Positions 42,998 through 50,897 of a DNA stretch of 64,000 nt are shown piece by piece. The DNA comes from CAVYOE01 sp963770155 (GTDB taxonomy: Bacteria; Actinomycetota; Thermoleophilia; Solirubrobacterales; 70-9). Each line of letters begins with the position of its first letter. The stretch's first letter is position 1. Both the position numbers and the translations under genes were made by a program. The stretch covers positions 496,001 through 560,000 of the forward strand of contig CAVYOE010000001.1 of NCBI GenBank assembly GCA_963770155.1. The letters run 5' to 3'. The notes under the pieces are model-generated. The model was not told the DNA's origin and did not search any database. It saw only the letters and a list, made by a program, of their open reading frames with translations.

Positions 42998-43765
42998 CTA
43001 CTTTGCCGCGCGGTGCTCCGGGTTGGGGAAATCGAACCGTTCGCCGCATTCCCACGCCTCGGGTTGGTTGCCGTAGGCGGGGACGCCGCCGGCGTCCTTG
43101 AGGATGCGTCCGAGGTGGAGCAGGTTCCAGGTCATGAAGGTGGTGTTGCGGTTGGTGAAGTCGTTGTCGGGCCCGCCTGATCCTTCGTCGAGGTAGGACG
43201 GGCCCGGGCCGGCCTCGCCGATCCAGCCGGCATCGGCCTGCGGCGGGATCGTGTAACCGAGGTGCTGGAGGGCGTAGAGGACCTCCAGCGAGCAATGCTT
43301 GATGCCGTCCTCGTTACCGGTGACCAGGCACCCCCCCACCCGGCCGTAGTAGGCGTACTGGCCGTCTTCGTTGAGCAGGTGCGAGTTGCCGTAGAGGCGC
43401 TCGATGACCTGGGTGCAAACCGAGGACTTCTCCCCGAGCCAGATCGGCGTTCCGATCACCATGATGTCGGCGGCCAGGACTTGCTCGTAGATCCCCGGCC
43501 ATTCGTCGCGGTCCCATCCGTGCTCGGTCATGTCGGGCCAGACACCGGTCGCGAGCTCGTGGTCCACGGCGCGGATGGACTCGACCTCGACCTCGTTGCG
43601 CCGCATGATCTCCATCGAGATGTCCATCAGCCCCTGGGTGTGCGAGGTCTCGGGGCTCCGCTTCAGGGTGCAGTTGATGAACAGGGCTTTCAGGTCCGAG
43701 TAGTCGGTCTTGCTCTCCTCGCAGAGGCGGGACTGGGTTTCGTTGAGAACGTCGCGCTTGTTCAT
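42998..43765 (-). CDS. NADPH-dependent FMN reductase/flavodoxin-family protein
   Basis: 255-residue flavodoxin-fold protein with KALFINCTLKRSPETSHTQG (phosphate-binding loop of the FMN-reductase family), VIGTPIWLGEKSS and GGCLVTGNEDG. It likely uses FMN; the substrate is unknown. ATG 43765 begins 2 bases after the stop of the lipoprotein gene, so the two are co-transcribed. The frame continues upstream, antisense to nothing coding, but the start is set by this spacing. Confidence 0.9.
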   Translation of the reverse strand: MNKRDVLNETQSRLCEESKTDYSDLKALFINCTLKRSPETSHTQGLMDISMEIMRRNEVEVESIRAVDHELATGVWPDMTEHGWDRDEWPGIYEQVLAADIMVIGTPIWLGEKSSVCTQVIERLYGNSHLLNEDGQYAYYGRVGGCLVTGNEDGIKHCSLEVLYALQHLGYTIPPQADAGWIGEAGPGPSYLDEGSGGPDNDFTNRNTTFMTWNLLHLGRILKDAGGVPAYGNQPEAWECGERFDFPNPEHRAAK

Positions 43766-43767
43766 CT

Positions 43768-44283
43768 TCAGGCGTCTTCGGGCACCGGCTTGCCGTTGCC
43801 GCGCATCGCGAGCCAGAGGCCGCCGTACTCGACGATGTTGTGACAAAGCACCTGCCCGGGCCCCTCGTGAGCGTAGAAGTAGAGCGGGTGCCCGCCGTAG
43901 GTCACCTGTTTGCGCCCGTCCCTGCGCCGGGTCGTGCCGAGGAGGTTCGGCTTCAGCCCCGCGGCGACCCGGGGGCGCCCGTTCGCATAGACGGGCGGCC
44001 AGGCTTTCGCGCAGGCGCCATAGCAGCGTGGCTTCCGTGTGGTCTCGCGGTCGAACATGTAGATCGCCTGCTTCTTGGAGTCGAAGAGCACCTGCCCGAA
44101 CTGGCTCTTCCCGAGCGCCAGCGTGGTGCCGGCGGACGCCGAGACGGCGCCGGCGGGTGTCGTGCCGGCGGCAGCCGCGTTCGCGTCGCCGCTCTCCTCG
44201 CTGCCGCAGGCAGTTGCGGCCAACGCCGTGAAAAGCAGGCACGCGATCAGCGCCTGGACCGGGATCTGGACCCTTCGCCTCAT
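43768..44283 (-). CDS. Lipoprotein with COG4315/Lipoprotein_15 repeats
   Basis: 171 residues. A lipoprotein signal with lipobox AATAC (Cys at about 28) precedes an Ala/Thr-rich linker and two repeats of the COG4315 type (YMFDRETTRKPRCYGACAKAWPPV and YFYAHEGPG). Function is unknown; such proteins are often found with redox enzymes, as here with a flavoprotein. No -10 hexamer is obvious before ATG. Confidence 0.88.
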   Translation of the reverse strand: MRRRVQIPVQALIACLLFTALAATACGSEESGDANAAAAGTTPAGAVSASAGTTLALGKSQFGQVLFDSKKQAIYMFDRETTRKPRCYGACAKAWPPVYANGRPRVAAGLKPNLLGTTRRRDGRKQVTYGGHPLYFYAHEGPGQVLCHNIVEYGGLWLAMRGNGKPVPEDA

Positions 44284-44404
44284 ACCTCCACAGTCGCAGA
44301 CCGGAGCCCAGATTTCCAGAGGAGTGCCTGAGCCCAGCTGCACGCGAAAACCGGATAGCGTGGACTGAGCAAGGGAGTCAGCAACGCAACACAAGGAGGA
44401 AGCG

Positions 44405-44689
44405 ATGGAGTTGTTCGCAATTCTGCGACGCAGCGGTTGGAAGTCGCCGGAGGATCTCGAGGAGGCTGCCAAGCGCTCGTCCAAGGTTGGAGACGAAGAC
44501 ATGCCCGACGACATCAAGTGGATCCGCAGCTATGTCCTGGAGGAAGGCGGAAGCACCGTGGGCACCGTCTGCATCTACCAGGCGAGCAGCGAGGACGCGA
44601 TCCGCAAGCACGGCGACCTCGCCAAGCTGCCGGTCGACGAGGTGATCCCGATCGCCGACACGGTGATCATGCGCGACGACCCGAAGTAG
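44405..44689 (+). CDS. DUF4242 family protein
   Basis: 94-residue ferredoxin-like-fold protein of the DUF4242 family (a Streptomyces member binds nickel). It shows the WIRSYVLEEGG and CIYQASSEDAIRKH pattern, with His and Cys available as ligands. An AAGGAGG ribosome site precedes ATG, and TAGCGT at 44356-44361 may be its -10 with a leader of about 35 bases. Confidence 0.85.
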   Translation: MELFAILRRSGWKSPEDLEEAAKRSSKVGDEDMPDDIKWIRSYVLEEGGSTVGTVCIYQASSEDAIRKHGDLAKLPVDEVIPIADTVIMRDDPK

Positions 44690-44819
44690 GGCTCGGATCT
44701 GAGCGGCTACGATTGATTAGAGGCGAATCGCGGTCCCGGTTCGCATCGCCGGAGCCGCGGCGTCGGGGTATGTGTGCCGGGGACGCGCGCTGCGCGTTCC
44801 ACCGATGAACGGAGGAACC

Positions 44820-45416
44820 GTGCTGGTCAGACTTGTCGCGATCATCCTGGGGGCCCTGCTGGTGGCACCCGCAGCCTCGCTCGCGGCCTCCGCCAATGAC
44901 AACTTTGCCAACGCCTTCGAGCTGCCCTCACAGGGTGGCGTCAGGGAGGGCGACGACAGCACCGGAGCCACCGAGGAACCTGGCGAACCGGACCACTGGC
45001 TGGGAATCTCGTCTGGAAAATCGATCTGGTACCGCTGGACGCCGCCGTTCGCGGGCAACGTAGAGATCGACCTCTGCGGCTCGTTCGGGGGTGGCTTCGG
45101 TCCCGTACTGGCCGTCTACACGGGTTCAGCGGTGAATGCACTGACGCTGGTCAAGTCGGACACCAGCGACGTCACCGGTGTCTGCCCCCCGCGCGTCTTC
45201 TTCGACGTCCTCGGGGGCGTCACCTACTCCATCGCCGCGGACGGCCTCATCCTCCGGCCCCAGCAGGAGGGCCCCGTGAGCATCCACCTCCGCTACTCCG
45301 CCTTTCCGAGCAACCCTTCGGGCAGGAAGAAGAAATGCAAGAAGGGCCGCAAGCTGAAGCGGGTCAAGGGCAAGCTTCGCTGCGTCAAGAAAAAGAAGAA
45401 GACGGCCGGCAGGTAG
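44820..45416 (+). CDS. Secreted beta-sandwich (PPC-like) protein with Lys-rich tail
   Basis: About 198 residues. A signal peptide (ending SLAASA) is followed by a domain with NDNFANAFEL, STGATEEPGEP, SIWYRWTPPFAG and LAVYTGSAV, a pattern seen in many exported bacterial PPC-like domains. The C-terminus is a Lys/Arg tail with two Cys (KKKCKKGRKLKRVKGKLRC). GTG 44820 is supported by GGAGGA 4 bases upstream; ATG 44805 is possible. A TACGAT at 44708-44713 and a hairpin-prone leader precede it. Confidence 0.8.
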   Translation: MLVRLVAIILGALLVAPAASLAASANDNFANAFELPSQGGVREGDDSTGATEEPGEPDHWLGISSGKSIWYRWTPPFAGNVEIDLCGSFGGGFGPVLAVYTGSAVNALTLVKSDTSDVTGVCPPRVFFDVLGGVTYSIAADGLILRPQQEGPVSIHLRYSAFPSNPSGRKKKCKKGRKLKRVKGKLRCVKKKKKTAGR

Positions 45417-45448
45417 CGCTCGGGGGGCCGCCGCTAGTCTGAGCGGCG

Positions 45449-46201
45449 ATGCAGTCGGATCCGGCGGCGGGGATAGACGTGTTTACGGCCCTGGCCGCGG
45501 GACTGGTCAGCTTCCTCTCCCCCTGCGTGCTCCCGCTCGTCCCGGGTTATCTGTCGATCGTCACCGGAGTCTCGGCGGCGGAGTTCGAGCGGGGCGAAGC
45601 CGACTGGAGGCGGGTGCTCGTCCCCAGCCTGATCTTCGTCGCCAGCTTCTCCGCGGTCTGGATCGCGCTCGGATTGACCGCGACGGGCCTCGGCAGCTTC
45701 CTTCGCGATCACCTCGCCACCCTGGAGAAGATCTCCGCGGCCCTGATCATCGCGATGGGCGTCTTTCTGATCGCGGCGCTTTTCATCCCACGCCTCAACC
45801 GCGAATGGCGCCTGGATGGGCTGATGGAGCGGGCCGGGAGCGGCGGGCCTGTCGTTGTCGGCGCCGCCTTCGCCTTTGCCTGGACCCCCTGCATCGGGCC
45901 GACCCTGGCCTCGATCCTCTCTGCCGCGTCGCTCAGCGACTCAGCCGTTCACGGGGCCGCCTTGCTGGCCGTCTACTCCGCTGGCCTGGGGATTCCCTTC
46001 TTGCTGACCGCGGTCGCATTCACCCGAACGACGACGGCGTTCGCGGCGGTCAAGCGGCACTACCCGCTGATCATGGCCGCAGGCGGCGCCATTTTGATCG
46101 TCATGGGGGTCCTGATCTGGACCAACGAGTTCGATGTCTTGAACCGCGAGGCGCAGGACTTCCTCGACCGCTTCGGCCTCAACTTCTTCACAGAGATCTG
46201 A
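45449..46201 (+). CDS. ccdA: Cytochrome c biogenesis/thiol-disulfide transporter CcdA
   Basis: 250-residue polytopic protein of the DsbD/CcdA family with six TM helices, moving reducing equivalents across the membrane. The redox Cys pair is present as SPCVLPLVP in TM1 and TPCIGPTL in TM4. TAGTCT (45435-45440) lies 8 bases before ATG. Confidence 0.93.
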   Translation: MQSDPAAGIDVFTALAAGLVSFLSPCVLPLVPGYLSIVTGVSAAEFERGEADWRRVLVPSLIFVASFSAVWIALGLTATGLGSFLRDHLATLEKISAALIIAMGVFLIAALFIPRLNREWRLDGLMERAGSGGPVVVGAAFAFAWTPCIGPTLASILSAASLSDSAVHGAALLAVYSAGLGIPFLLTAVAFTRTTTAFAAVKRHYPLIMAAGGAILIVMGVLIWTNEFDVLNREAQDFLDRFGLNFFTEI

Positions 46202-46214
46202 GCCGCGCCGAGCG

Positions 46215-46526
46215 CTAGTGCCGCGCGGGCTCGTCTTCGCCCGGAACGGAACTGGGCGTTGCCACCTCGACCGGAATCCCCAGAGCCTCGGCCTCGGTGA
46301 TCCCCTCCCCTTCGAGGTCGCGGGCGCAGATAATCCGGAAGCGCCCGGTGCCCAGTTCCGGATCGGGCACGATCGGGAGGCCGCGGATCTCCTCCCAGCC
46401 GAGCCGCTCGATCTCGAACGGGTTCATCCGCACCTCGGCGGCCGGGAACGGGCAGCTGGAGTTGTGCTGGTCGATCGCCCTTGAGATCGCCTCCAGGTTC
46501 TTTGCCTCTGCCGGGGACGTGCCCAT
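46215..46526 (-). CDS. Conserved hypothetical protein, 103 aa
   Basis: Small soluble acidic protein, no family recognised. It contains NSSCPFPAAEVRMNPFEIERLGW and later GRFRIICARD. ATG 46526 is placed 8 bases after TAGATT (AATCTA at 46535-46540 on the plus strand), and it is divergent from dinB across 60 bases. A long frame extending upstream on this strand is antisense to dinB and rejected. Confidence 0.75.
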   Translation of the reverse strand: MGTSPAEAKNLEAISRAIDQHNSSCPFPAAEVRMNPFEIERLGWEEIRGLPIVPDPELGTGRFRIICARDLEGEGITEAEALGIPVEVATPSSVPGEDEPARH

Positions 46527-46586
46527 CGACCCGGAATCTAGCGCGACCCGCGCGCCGTCTACCCCCCTCCCTACGATCGGCTGGCA

Positions 46587-47669
46587 GTGATCGCCCATGT
46601 CGACATGGACGCGTTCTACGTCTCGGTCGAGCTCCTCCGGCGTCCCGAGCTGCGGGGGAAGCCCGTTGTCGTCGCCCACGACGGACCGCGCGGAGTCGTC
46701 ACCACCGCCTCCTACGAGGCGCGCAAGTTCGGGGTCGGTTCGGCCCTGCCGATGGTCACGGCTCGACGCCGGTGCCCGGACCTCATAGTCGTGCCTGTCG
46801 ACATGCAGCTCTACCGGCGCGGGTCGGTGAAGGTCATGGAGACCCTGGGTGAGTTCAGCGACACGGTCGAGGTGGTCGGCATGGACGAGGCGTATGTCGA
46901 CCTCTCGGGTTCGCCCGTCCCCCACTCCCGGGCCCGCGAGATCAAGCGCCGCATCCAGGAGGCCACCCACCTGACCTGCTCGGTGGGCCTGGCGCCCAAC
47001 AAGCTGATGGCAAAGATCGCCTCCGACATGGACAAGCCCGACGGCATGTTCGAGTTGAGCGAGGAGAACTGGCTCGAGGTAGTCGGCGAGAAACCCGCCT
47101 CCCTCCTCCCCGGAGTCGGTCCACGCACTTTCGAGCGGCTGGAGCGGATCGGGATCAAGACGGTCGCCGAGCTTGCCGCCGCCGATCCCGGCCTGCTCGA
47201 GCAGAGCTTTGGACCCAACCACGGCGCCGGGCTGCTGGCTCGCGGCAACGGCAGGGGGAGCGCCACCCTGACGACCGAGCGCGTGCGCAAGTCCGAGAGC
47301 CGCGAGACGACCTTTCCGTATGACGTCGAAGACCGCAGCGAGCTTGCCGAGACCCTCGACCGGCTGGCGGAGTCGGTCTGCAAGAGCCTCGCGGCCCACG
47401 GCAGCAAAGGCCGCACCGTGACGATGAAGATCAGGTTGCAGCCGTTCCGCACCTACACCCGCTCGAAGACGATCGGTGATCCGACCAACGACCTCGAAAC
47501 GGTGCGCGCGGTCGCACGCGGGCTGCTCGAACGGTTTGAGTTGGATGCGCCGGTGAGGTTGATCGGCGTCGGCGTCGCCGGCCTGGCGCGCGACGGGGGG
47601 AACGAAAGCGACCCGGCACAGAGCGCCACGCAGGACGCCCCGGCCGGGTCGCTGACTCTCGGGCTCTAA
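46587..47669 (+). CDS. dinB: DNA polymerase IV (Y family)
   Basis: Translesion polymerase of 360 residues. The catalytic acids are in HVDMDAFYVSVE and GMDEAYVDLSG; HhH region LLPGVGPRTFERL and the little-finger domain follow. The C-terminus reads AGSLTLGL, where a beta-clamp motif of the QLTLF type is usual, so clamp binding may be weak. GTG follows TACGAT (46572-46577) by 9 bases. Confidence 0.94.
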   Translation: MIAHVDMDAFYVSVELLRRPELRGKPVVVAHDGPRGVVTTASYEARKFGVGSALPMVTARRRCPDLIVVPVDMQLYRRGSVKVMETLGEFSDTVEVVGMDEAYVDLSGSPVPHSRAREIKRRIQEATHLTCSVGLAPNKLMAKIASDMDKPDGMFELSEENWLEVVGEKPASLLPGVGPRTFERLERIGIKTVAELAAADPGLLEQSFGPNHGAGLLARGNGRGSATLTTERVRKSESRETTFPYDVEDRSELAETLDRLAESVCKSLAAHGSKGRTVTMKIRLQPFRTYTRSKTIGDPTNDLETVRAVARGLLERFELDAPVRLIGVGVAGLARDGGNESDPAQSATQDAPAGSLTLGL

Positions 47670-47677
47670 CGCGCTGG

Positions 47678-48340
47678 CTACTTGGTGGCCAACACGGTCC
47701 CGGTGGAGCCGAAACCGAGCCTGCGCTTGGTGGCGGCGGTCAGGTCGTAGACCCGGTTGCCGCTGTAGGGGCCGCGGTCGATCACCGGCACGGTCACTGT
47801 CCGGCTGCCGACCCGCAGCGTCACCTTGGAGCCGCAGGGCAGCGACTTGTGGGCGACGCCCTGGGTGCTCGGGGTGAGGCGGCCGCCGCAGGCGGTGCCG
47901 TTGCCGTAGAGGCCCGGCCCGTAGTAGGAGGCCTGGACGGCGCGGTAGGCGTTGAGGCGCCTGGGCTTGGAGCGCAGGTGCCGGCCGGTGACGATCGCCA
48001 CCGCCTTGTAGACGCCGGGCCGCTTCGGCCTGTAGGCGACGTGGAAACGGCCGTCGGCCGCCGTGGCCGTGCGCCTCACCTTGCGGCCGTTGACACGGAT
48101 CACGACCGAATGGCGCCCGCCCGGGAGGACGGTGCCGTTCAGGGCAACCGCCCGGCCGGCGTGAACGTGGTGCTTGCCGACGCGCAGCTGGACGCTCTCG
48201 GCGCCCGCGGTGGCCGCGGTCGGATCGACGCCCGCAGTGATCGCGGCGGCGCCGGTGATGCTGGTCGTTGCTGTGGTGATGACGATCGGCAGCAGCGCGA
48301 GCGCCGCAAGCCGTCGCCGCTTCCAACGGAAGCGATGCAA
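47678..48340 (-). CDS. Exported RlpA-like double-psi beta-barrel wall protein
   Basis: 220 residues. A signal/anchor sequence (about 8-35) is followed by an Ig-like carbohydrate-type domain (about 50-120) and a C-terminal RlpA/3D-type double-psi barrel with QASYYGPGLYGNGTACGG, GVAHKSLPCGSKV and VIDRGPYSGNRVYDL. The last motif carries the catalytic-type Asp. It is expected to act on or bind peptidoglycan. A c-di-AMP riboswitch occupies its leader, fitting the known control of wall hydrolases in actinobacteria. Confidence 0.9.
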   Translation of the reverse strand: MHRFRWKRRRLAALALLPIVITTATTSITGAAAITAGVDPTAATAGAESVQLRVGKHHVHAGRAVALNGTVLPGGRHSVVIRVNGRKVRRTATAADGRFHVAYRPKRPGVYKAVAIVTGRHLRSKPRRLNAYRAVQASYYGPGLYGNGTACGGRLTPSTQGVAHKSLPCGSKVTLRVGSRTVTVPVIDRGPYSGNRVYDLTAATKRRLGFGSTGTVLATK

Positions 48341-48365
48341 CTGAATACACCTGCTCTTTCTTTCC

Positions 48366-48540
48366 TGCCTACGGGGTTAGCTGACGGGCTCGCGGGACCA
48401 GGCTGCTTCGCTGATCTCGCTGGGAGCGGAACACCGCTCCGTTCGCCCCACCTGGCCGCCCCCGGACGCGAAGCCGAGGAGGCGGCTGTATGTGGGTCCC
48501 CCGCCCGCCCTCTTCGAGAGAGGGCGGCTCGGCAGATCGT
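48366..48540 (-). promoter_or_regulatory. c-di-AMP riboswitch (ydaO/yuaA class)
   Basis: On the minus strand, the conserved blocks GGGGGACCCA, GGGGCGAAC and the hallmark 3' block CCCGTCAGCTAACCCCGTAG (ending near 48366) occur in order with variable hairpins between. It ends about 25 bases before the RlpA-like ATG, as in actinobacterial wall-hydrolase genes. Ligand binding usually turns these genes off. The 5' boundary is approximate. Confidence 0.9.
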
Positions 48541-48579
48541 TGGGTGAGCGGGCGAAGGTACGGACACCCCGGCGGCCCC

Positions 48580-48599
48580 TGTGTGACCCCGGTCACACA
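48580..48599. promoter_or_regulatory. CRP/FNR-type operator
   Basis: Perfect 20-base palindrome whose core is TGTGA (48582-48586), six bases, TCACA (48593-48597), the full CRP-family consensus. It lies between the divergent RlpA-like and wax-ester-synthase genes. Its centre (48589.5) is about 41-42 bases from the estimated start sites of both units, the class II activation distance. Confidence 0.7.
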
Positions 48600-48629
48600 T
48601 GCAAGCGAGCGTGTGAGATCATCGCGTGC

Positions 48630-50099
48630 GTGGGCGACCGCCTCACAGGCCTGGATTCGTCGTTCCTCCACCTGGAGGGCGACGACACGCACATGCACGT
48701 CGCCTCGACCCTGATCTTCGAGGGACCGGCGCCCAAGTACACGGACTTCCGCGACCACATCGCCTCGCGGCTCCATCTGGTCCCCCGCTTTCGCCAGAAG
48801 CTCGCCTTCGTGCCGTTCAACCAGGGCCGCCCCGTCTGGGTCGACGACCCGAACCTGAACCTCGAGTACCACGTCCGGCACACCTCCCTCCCCTCTCCCG
48901 GTTCCGAGGAGCAGCTCCGCACCCTCGCGGCGCGCTTCTTCAGCCAGGCCCTGGACCGCTCGAAGCCGCTCTGGGAGCTGTGGCTGATCGAGGGCCTCCA
49001 GGACGACCGGTTCGCGATCGTCGGCAAGAGCCACCACTGCCTCGTCGACGGCGTCTCCGGGGTTGACATAACAACCGTCCTGTTCGACGTCGAAGAAGAC
49101 CCCGAACAACCGATCGATACGGACGAGACCTGGGTACCGGAGCCGATTCCGAGCAAGGCGCAGCTGCTTGCCGAGGCCTTGGTCGAGCGGGCCGTCAGCC
49201 CGCGGGAGGCGGTGCGGCTCGGCCGCCGCATCATGCGCGGCCCTCGCCGCGCCCTGAAGCGGCTCTCCGAGACGGCGATCGCGGCCGGCACCTTCGCCTG
49301 GGCCGGCATTGCCGCCCCCGATACCCCGTTCAACGTTGACATCGGCCCCCATCGGCGCTTCGCCTGGCTGCGCACGTCGCTGATCGATCTCAAGCGGGTC
49401 AAGAATGAGCTCGGCGGGACCGTCAACGACGTTGTCCTCGCGGCAGTCGCCGGGGCACTCGGGCGCTACCTGCGTGCCCGGGGCCACCAGACCCACGACC
49501 TCGAGATGCGCGCAATGGTCCCGGTCAGCGTTCGCACCGCCGACGAGCAAGGGGACCTCGGCAACCGGGTGAGCGCGATGATGGCGCCGCTGCCGGTCTG
49601 GTGCGAGGACCCCGTGCGGCGGCTGAAGATCGTGACCGAGACGATGGGTGACCTGAAGGAGTCGAAGCAGGCGATGGGCGCCTCGCTCCTGACGGAGCTC
49701 GCCGACTTTGCCCCGCCGACGCTGACCGGCCAGGCCGCCCGCCTGCAGTCACGGCAGCGGTTCTTCAATCTCGTCGTCACCAATGTTCCCGGCCCCCAGT
49801 TCCCCCTGTTCCTGATGGGGCGCAGGATGGAGCGTGTCTTCCCGATGGTTCCGCTGGCCAAGCGCCAGGCTCTCTGCGTCGGAATCATGAGCTACGACGG
49901 CCAGGTCAACTTCGGGCTGATCGGCGACTACGACGCGATGGCGGACCTCGAGGATCTTGCCGACGACCTCGAGGCCTCGCTCGAGGAACTGGTCGACGCC
50001 GCCGGCGGCCGCCGCCGCCTGTTCCGGCGCCGGCGCGCGATGGCGGCAGGTCGCAACGGCGACGGCTCTCGCGAAGAGGCCGCGGCGCAGAGCGACTAG
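48630..50099 (+). CDS. Wax ester synthase/diacylglycerol acyltransferase
   Basis: 489-residue WS/DGAT enzyme making wax esters or triacylglycerol from acyl-CoA. It begins GDRLTGLDSSFLHLE, has the catalytic SHHCLVDGVSG (HHxxxDG), NDVVLAAVAGALGRYL and the VTNVPGP motif near the C-terminus. GTG 48630 is preferred to an upstream in-frame GTG; GATCAT (48617-48622) lies 7 bases before it. Its TAG overlaps the stop of the convergent gene (CTAG). Confidence 0.93.
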   Translation: MGDRLTGLDSSFLHLEGDDTHMHVASTLIFEGPAPKYTDFRDHIASRLHLVPRFRQKLAFVPFNQGRPVWVDDPNLNLEYHVRHTSLPSPGSEEQLRTLAARFFSQALDRSKPLWELWLIEGLQDDRFAIVGKSHHCLVDGVSGVDITTVLFDVEEDPEQPIDTDETWVPEPIPSKAQLLAEALVERAVSPREAVRLGRRIMRGPRRALKRLSETAIAAGTFAWAGIAAPDTPFNVDIGPHRRFAWLRTSLIDLKRVKNELGGTVNDVVLAAVAGALGRYLRARGHQTHDLEMRAMVPVSVRTADEQGDLGNRVSAMMAPLPVWCEDPVRRLKIVTETMGDLKESKQAMGASLLTELADFAPPTLTGQAARLQSRQRFFNLVVTNVPGPQFPLFLMGRRMERVFPMVPLAKRQALCVGIMSYDGQVNFGLIGDYDAMADLEDLADDLEASLEELVDAAGGRRRLFRRRRAMAAGRNGDGSREEAAAQSD

Positions 50100-50860
50100 T
50101 CGGCGGGCAGCTCCTCGCCAGAAAGATCTTGCGTTTCGCGCGCGGTCTCGCGCATCACGTGCGCCAGGGCCTCACGGTGGGTCGCGCGGCGCACGTCTCC
50201 CAGCGGTGAGTCGCCTGCACGTGTGCGCAGCGTCAGGCTGATCAGCATGTCCAGGTCCTCCTCCCTGGCCTGGTTGTAAGAGGACTTCGAATCGGGGTCG
50301 GGATAACCCGGGTGGGTGAACCAGATCGTCACTCCGGGGTCGAGCTGCTTCAGGGCGGCGTCCGGAAGCGGCTCGGCCGGCGAGCTCCTGCCGATCAGGT
50401 GGTCCTGGGTCGCGATGCCGCGCTCGCGCAGCAGCTCGCGGTGGCGCCGGTTGACCGAGCGCACCGGGATCTTCAGCTGTCCCGCCATGTCGGCGACGTG
50501 TGAGAGCAGCTCGGGACGGGCGTGGCAGTTGCGGTGACCGTCGATGTAGTCGGGCCAGCGCTTGAACAAGCGGGAGAACCGGTCGAGCTGGATGTGAAGC
50601 GCGTTCCCCGCCGGCTTGCCGGACCTCCTCCCCCACCGGCCCTCGAACTCGAGGTGCAGGCCGATCTCGATCCCCGTCTCGAGCAGCGGCTCGGGCTCGC
50701 AATGCTCGCGCTCGACCATCACCCCGACCGAGTCGATTGCCTCACGCTCGATCGCCTTCAAGATCCCGCGGTTGTAGCTCGGCCAGTAGCCGTAGTCGTC
50801 AGCAGCGATGATCAGGATCGGCGGGTCGGGCACTGGTGGCTGCCCATTATGGGCGTCCAC
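50096..50860 (-). CDS. YdjC/ChbG-family carbohydrate deacetylase
   Basis: Metal-dependent deacetylase fold, about 254 residues. The N-terminal IIAADDYGYWPSYNRGI holds the Asp, EIGLHLEF follows, and DGHRNCHARPEL is the family's DGHxHxHxxP-type motif (here RNC in the middle). A C-terminal FTHPGYPD also fits. The real start is GTG 50860 or GTG 50833; both precede the conserved strand. Substrates in relatives are N-acetylated sugars. It is convergent with the acyltransferase gene. Confidence 0.87.
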   Translation of the reverse strand: MDAHNGQPPVPDPPILIIAADDYGYWPSYNRGILKAIEREAIDSVGVMVEREHCEPEPLLETGIEIGLHLEFEGRWGRRSGKPAGNALHIQLDRFSRLFKRWPDYIDGHRNCHARPELLSHVADMAGQLKIPVRSVNRRHRELLRERGIATQDHLIGRSSPAEPLPDAALKQLDPGVTIWFTHPGYPDPDSKSSYNQAREEDLDMLISLTLRTRAGDSPLGDVRRATHREALAHVMRETARETQDLSGEELPAD

Positions 50861-50897
50861 CCGCAATGTCGGACCTGCGCGGCGCGATACTTGGAGG

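Noticed and set aside
46527..48350. 711-codon minus-strand frame including the 103-aa gene and the RlpA-like region
   Set aside because: Runs antisense through dinB; the real minus-strand genes use other starts or frames.
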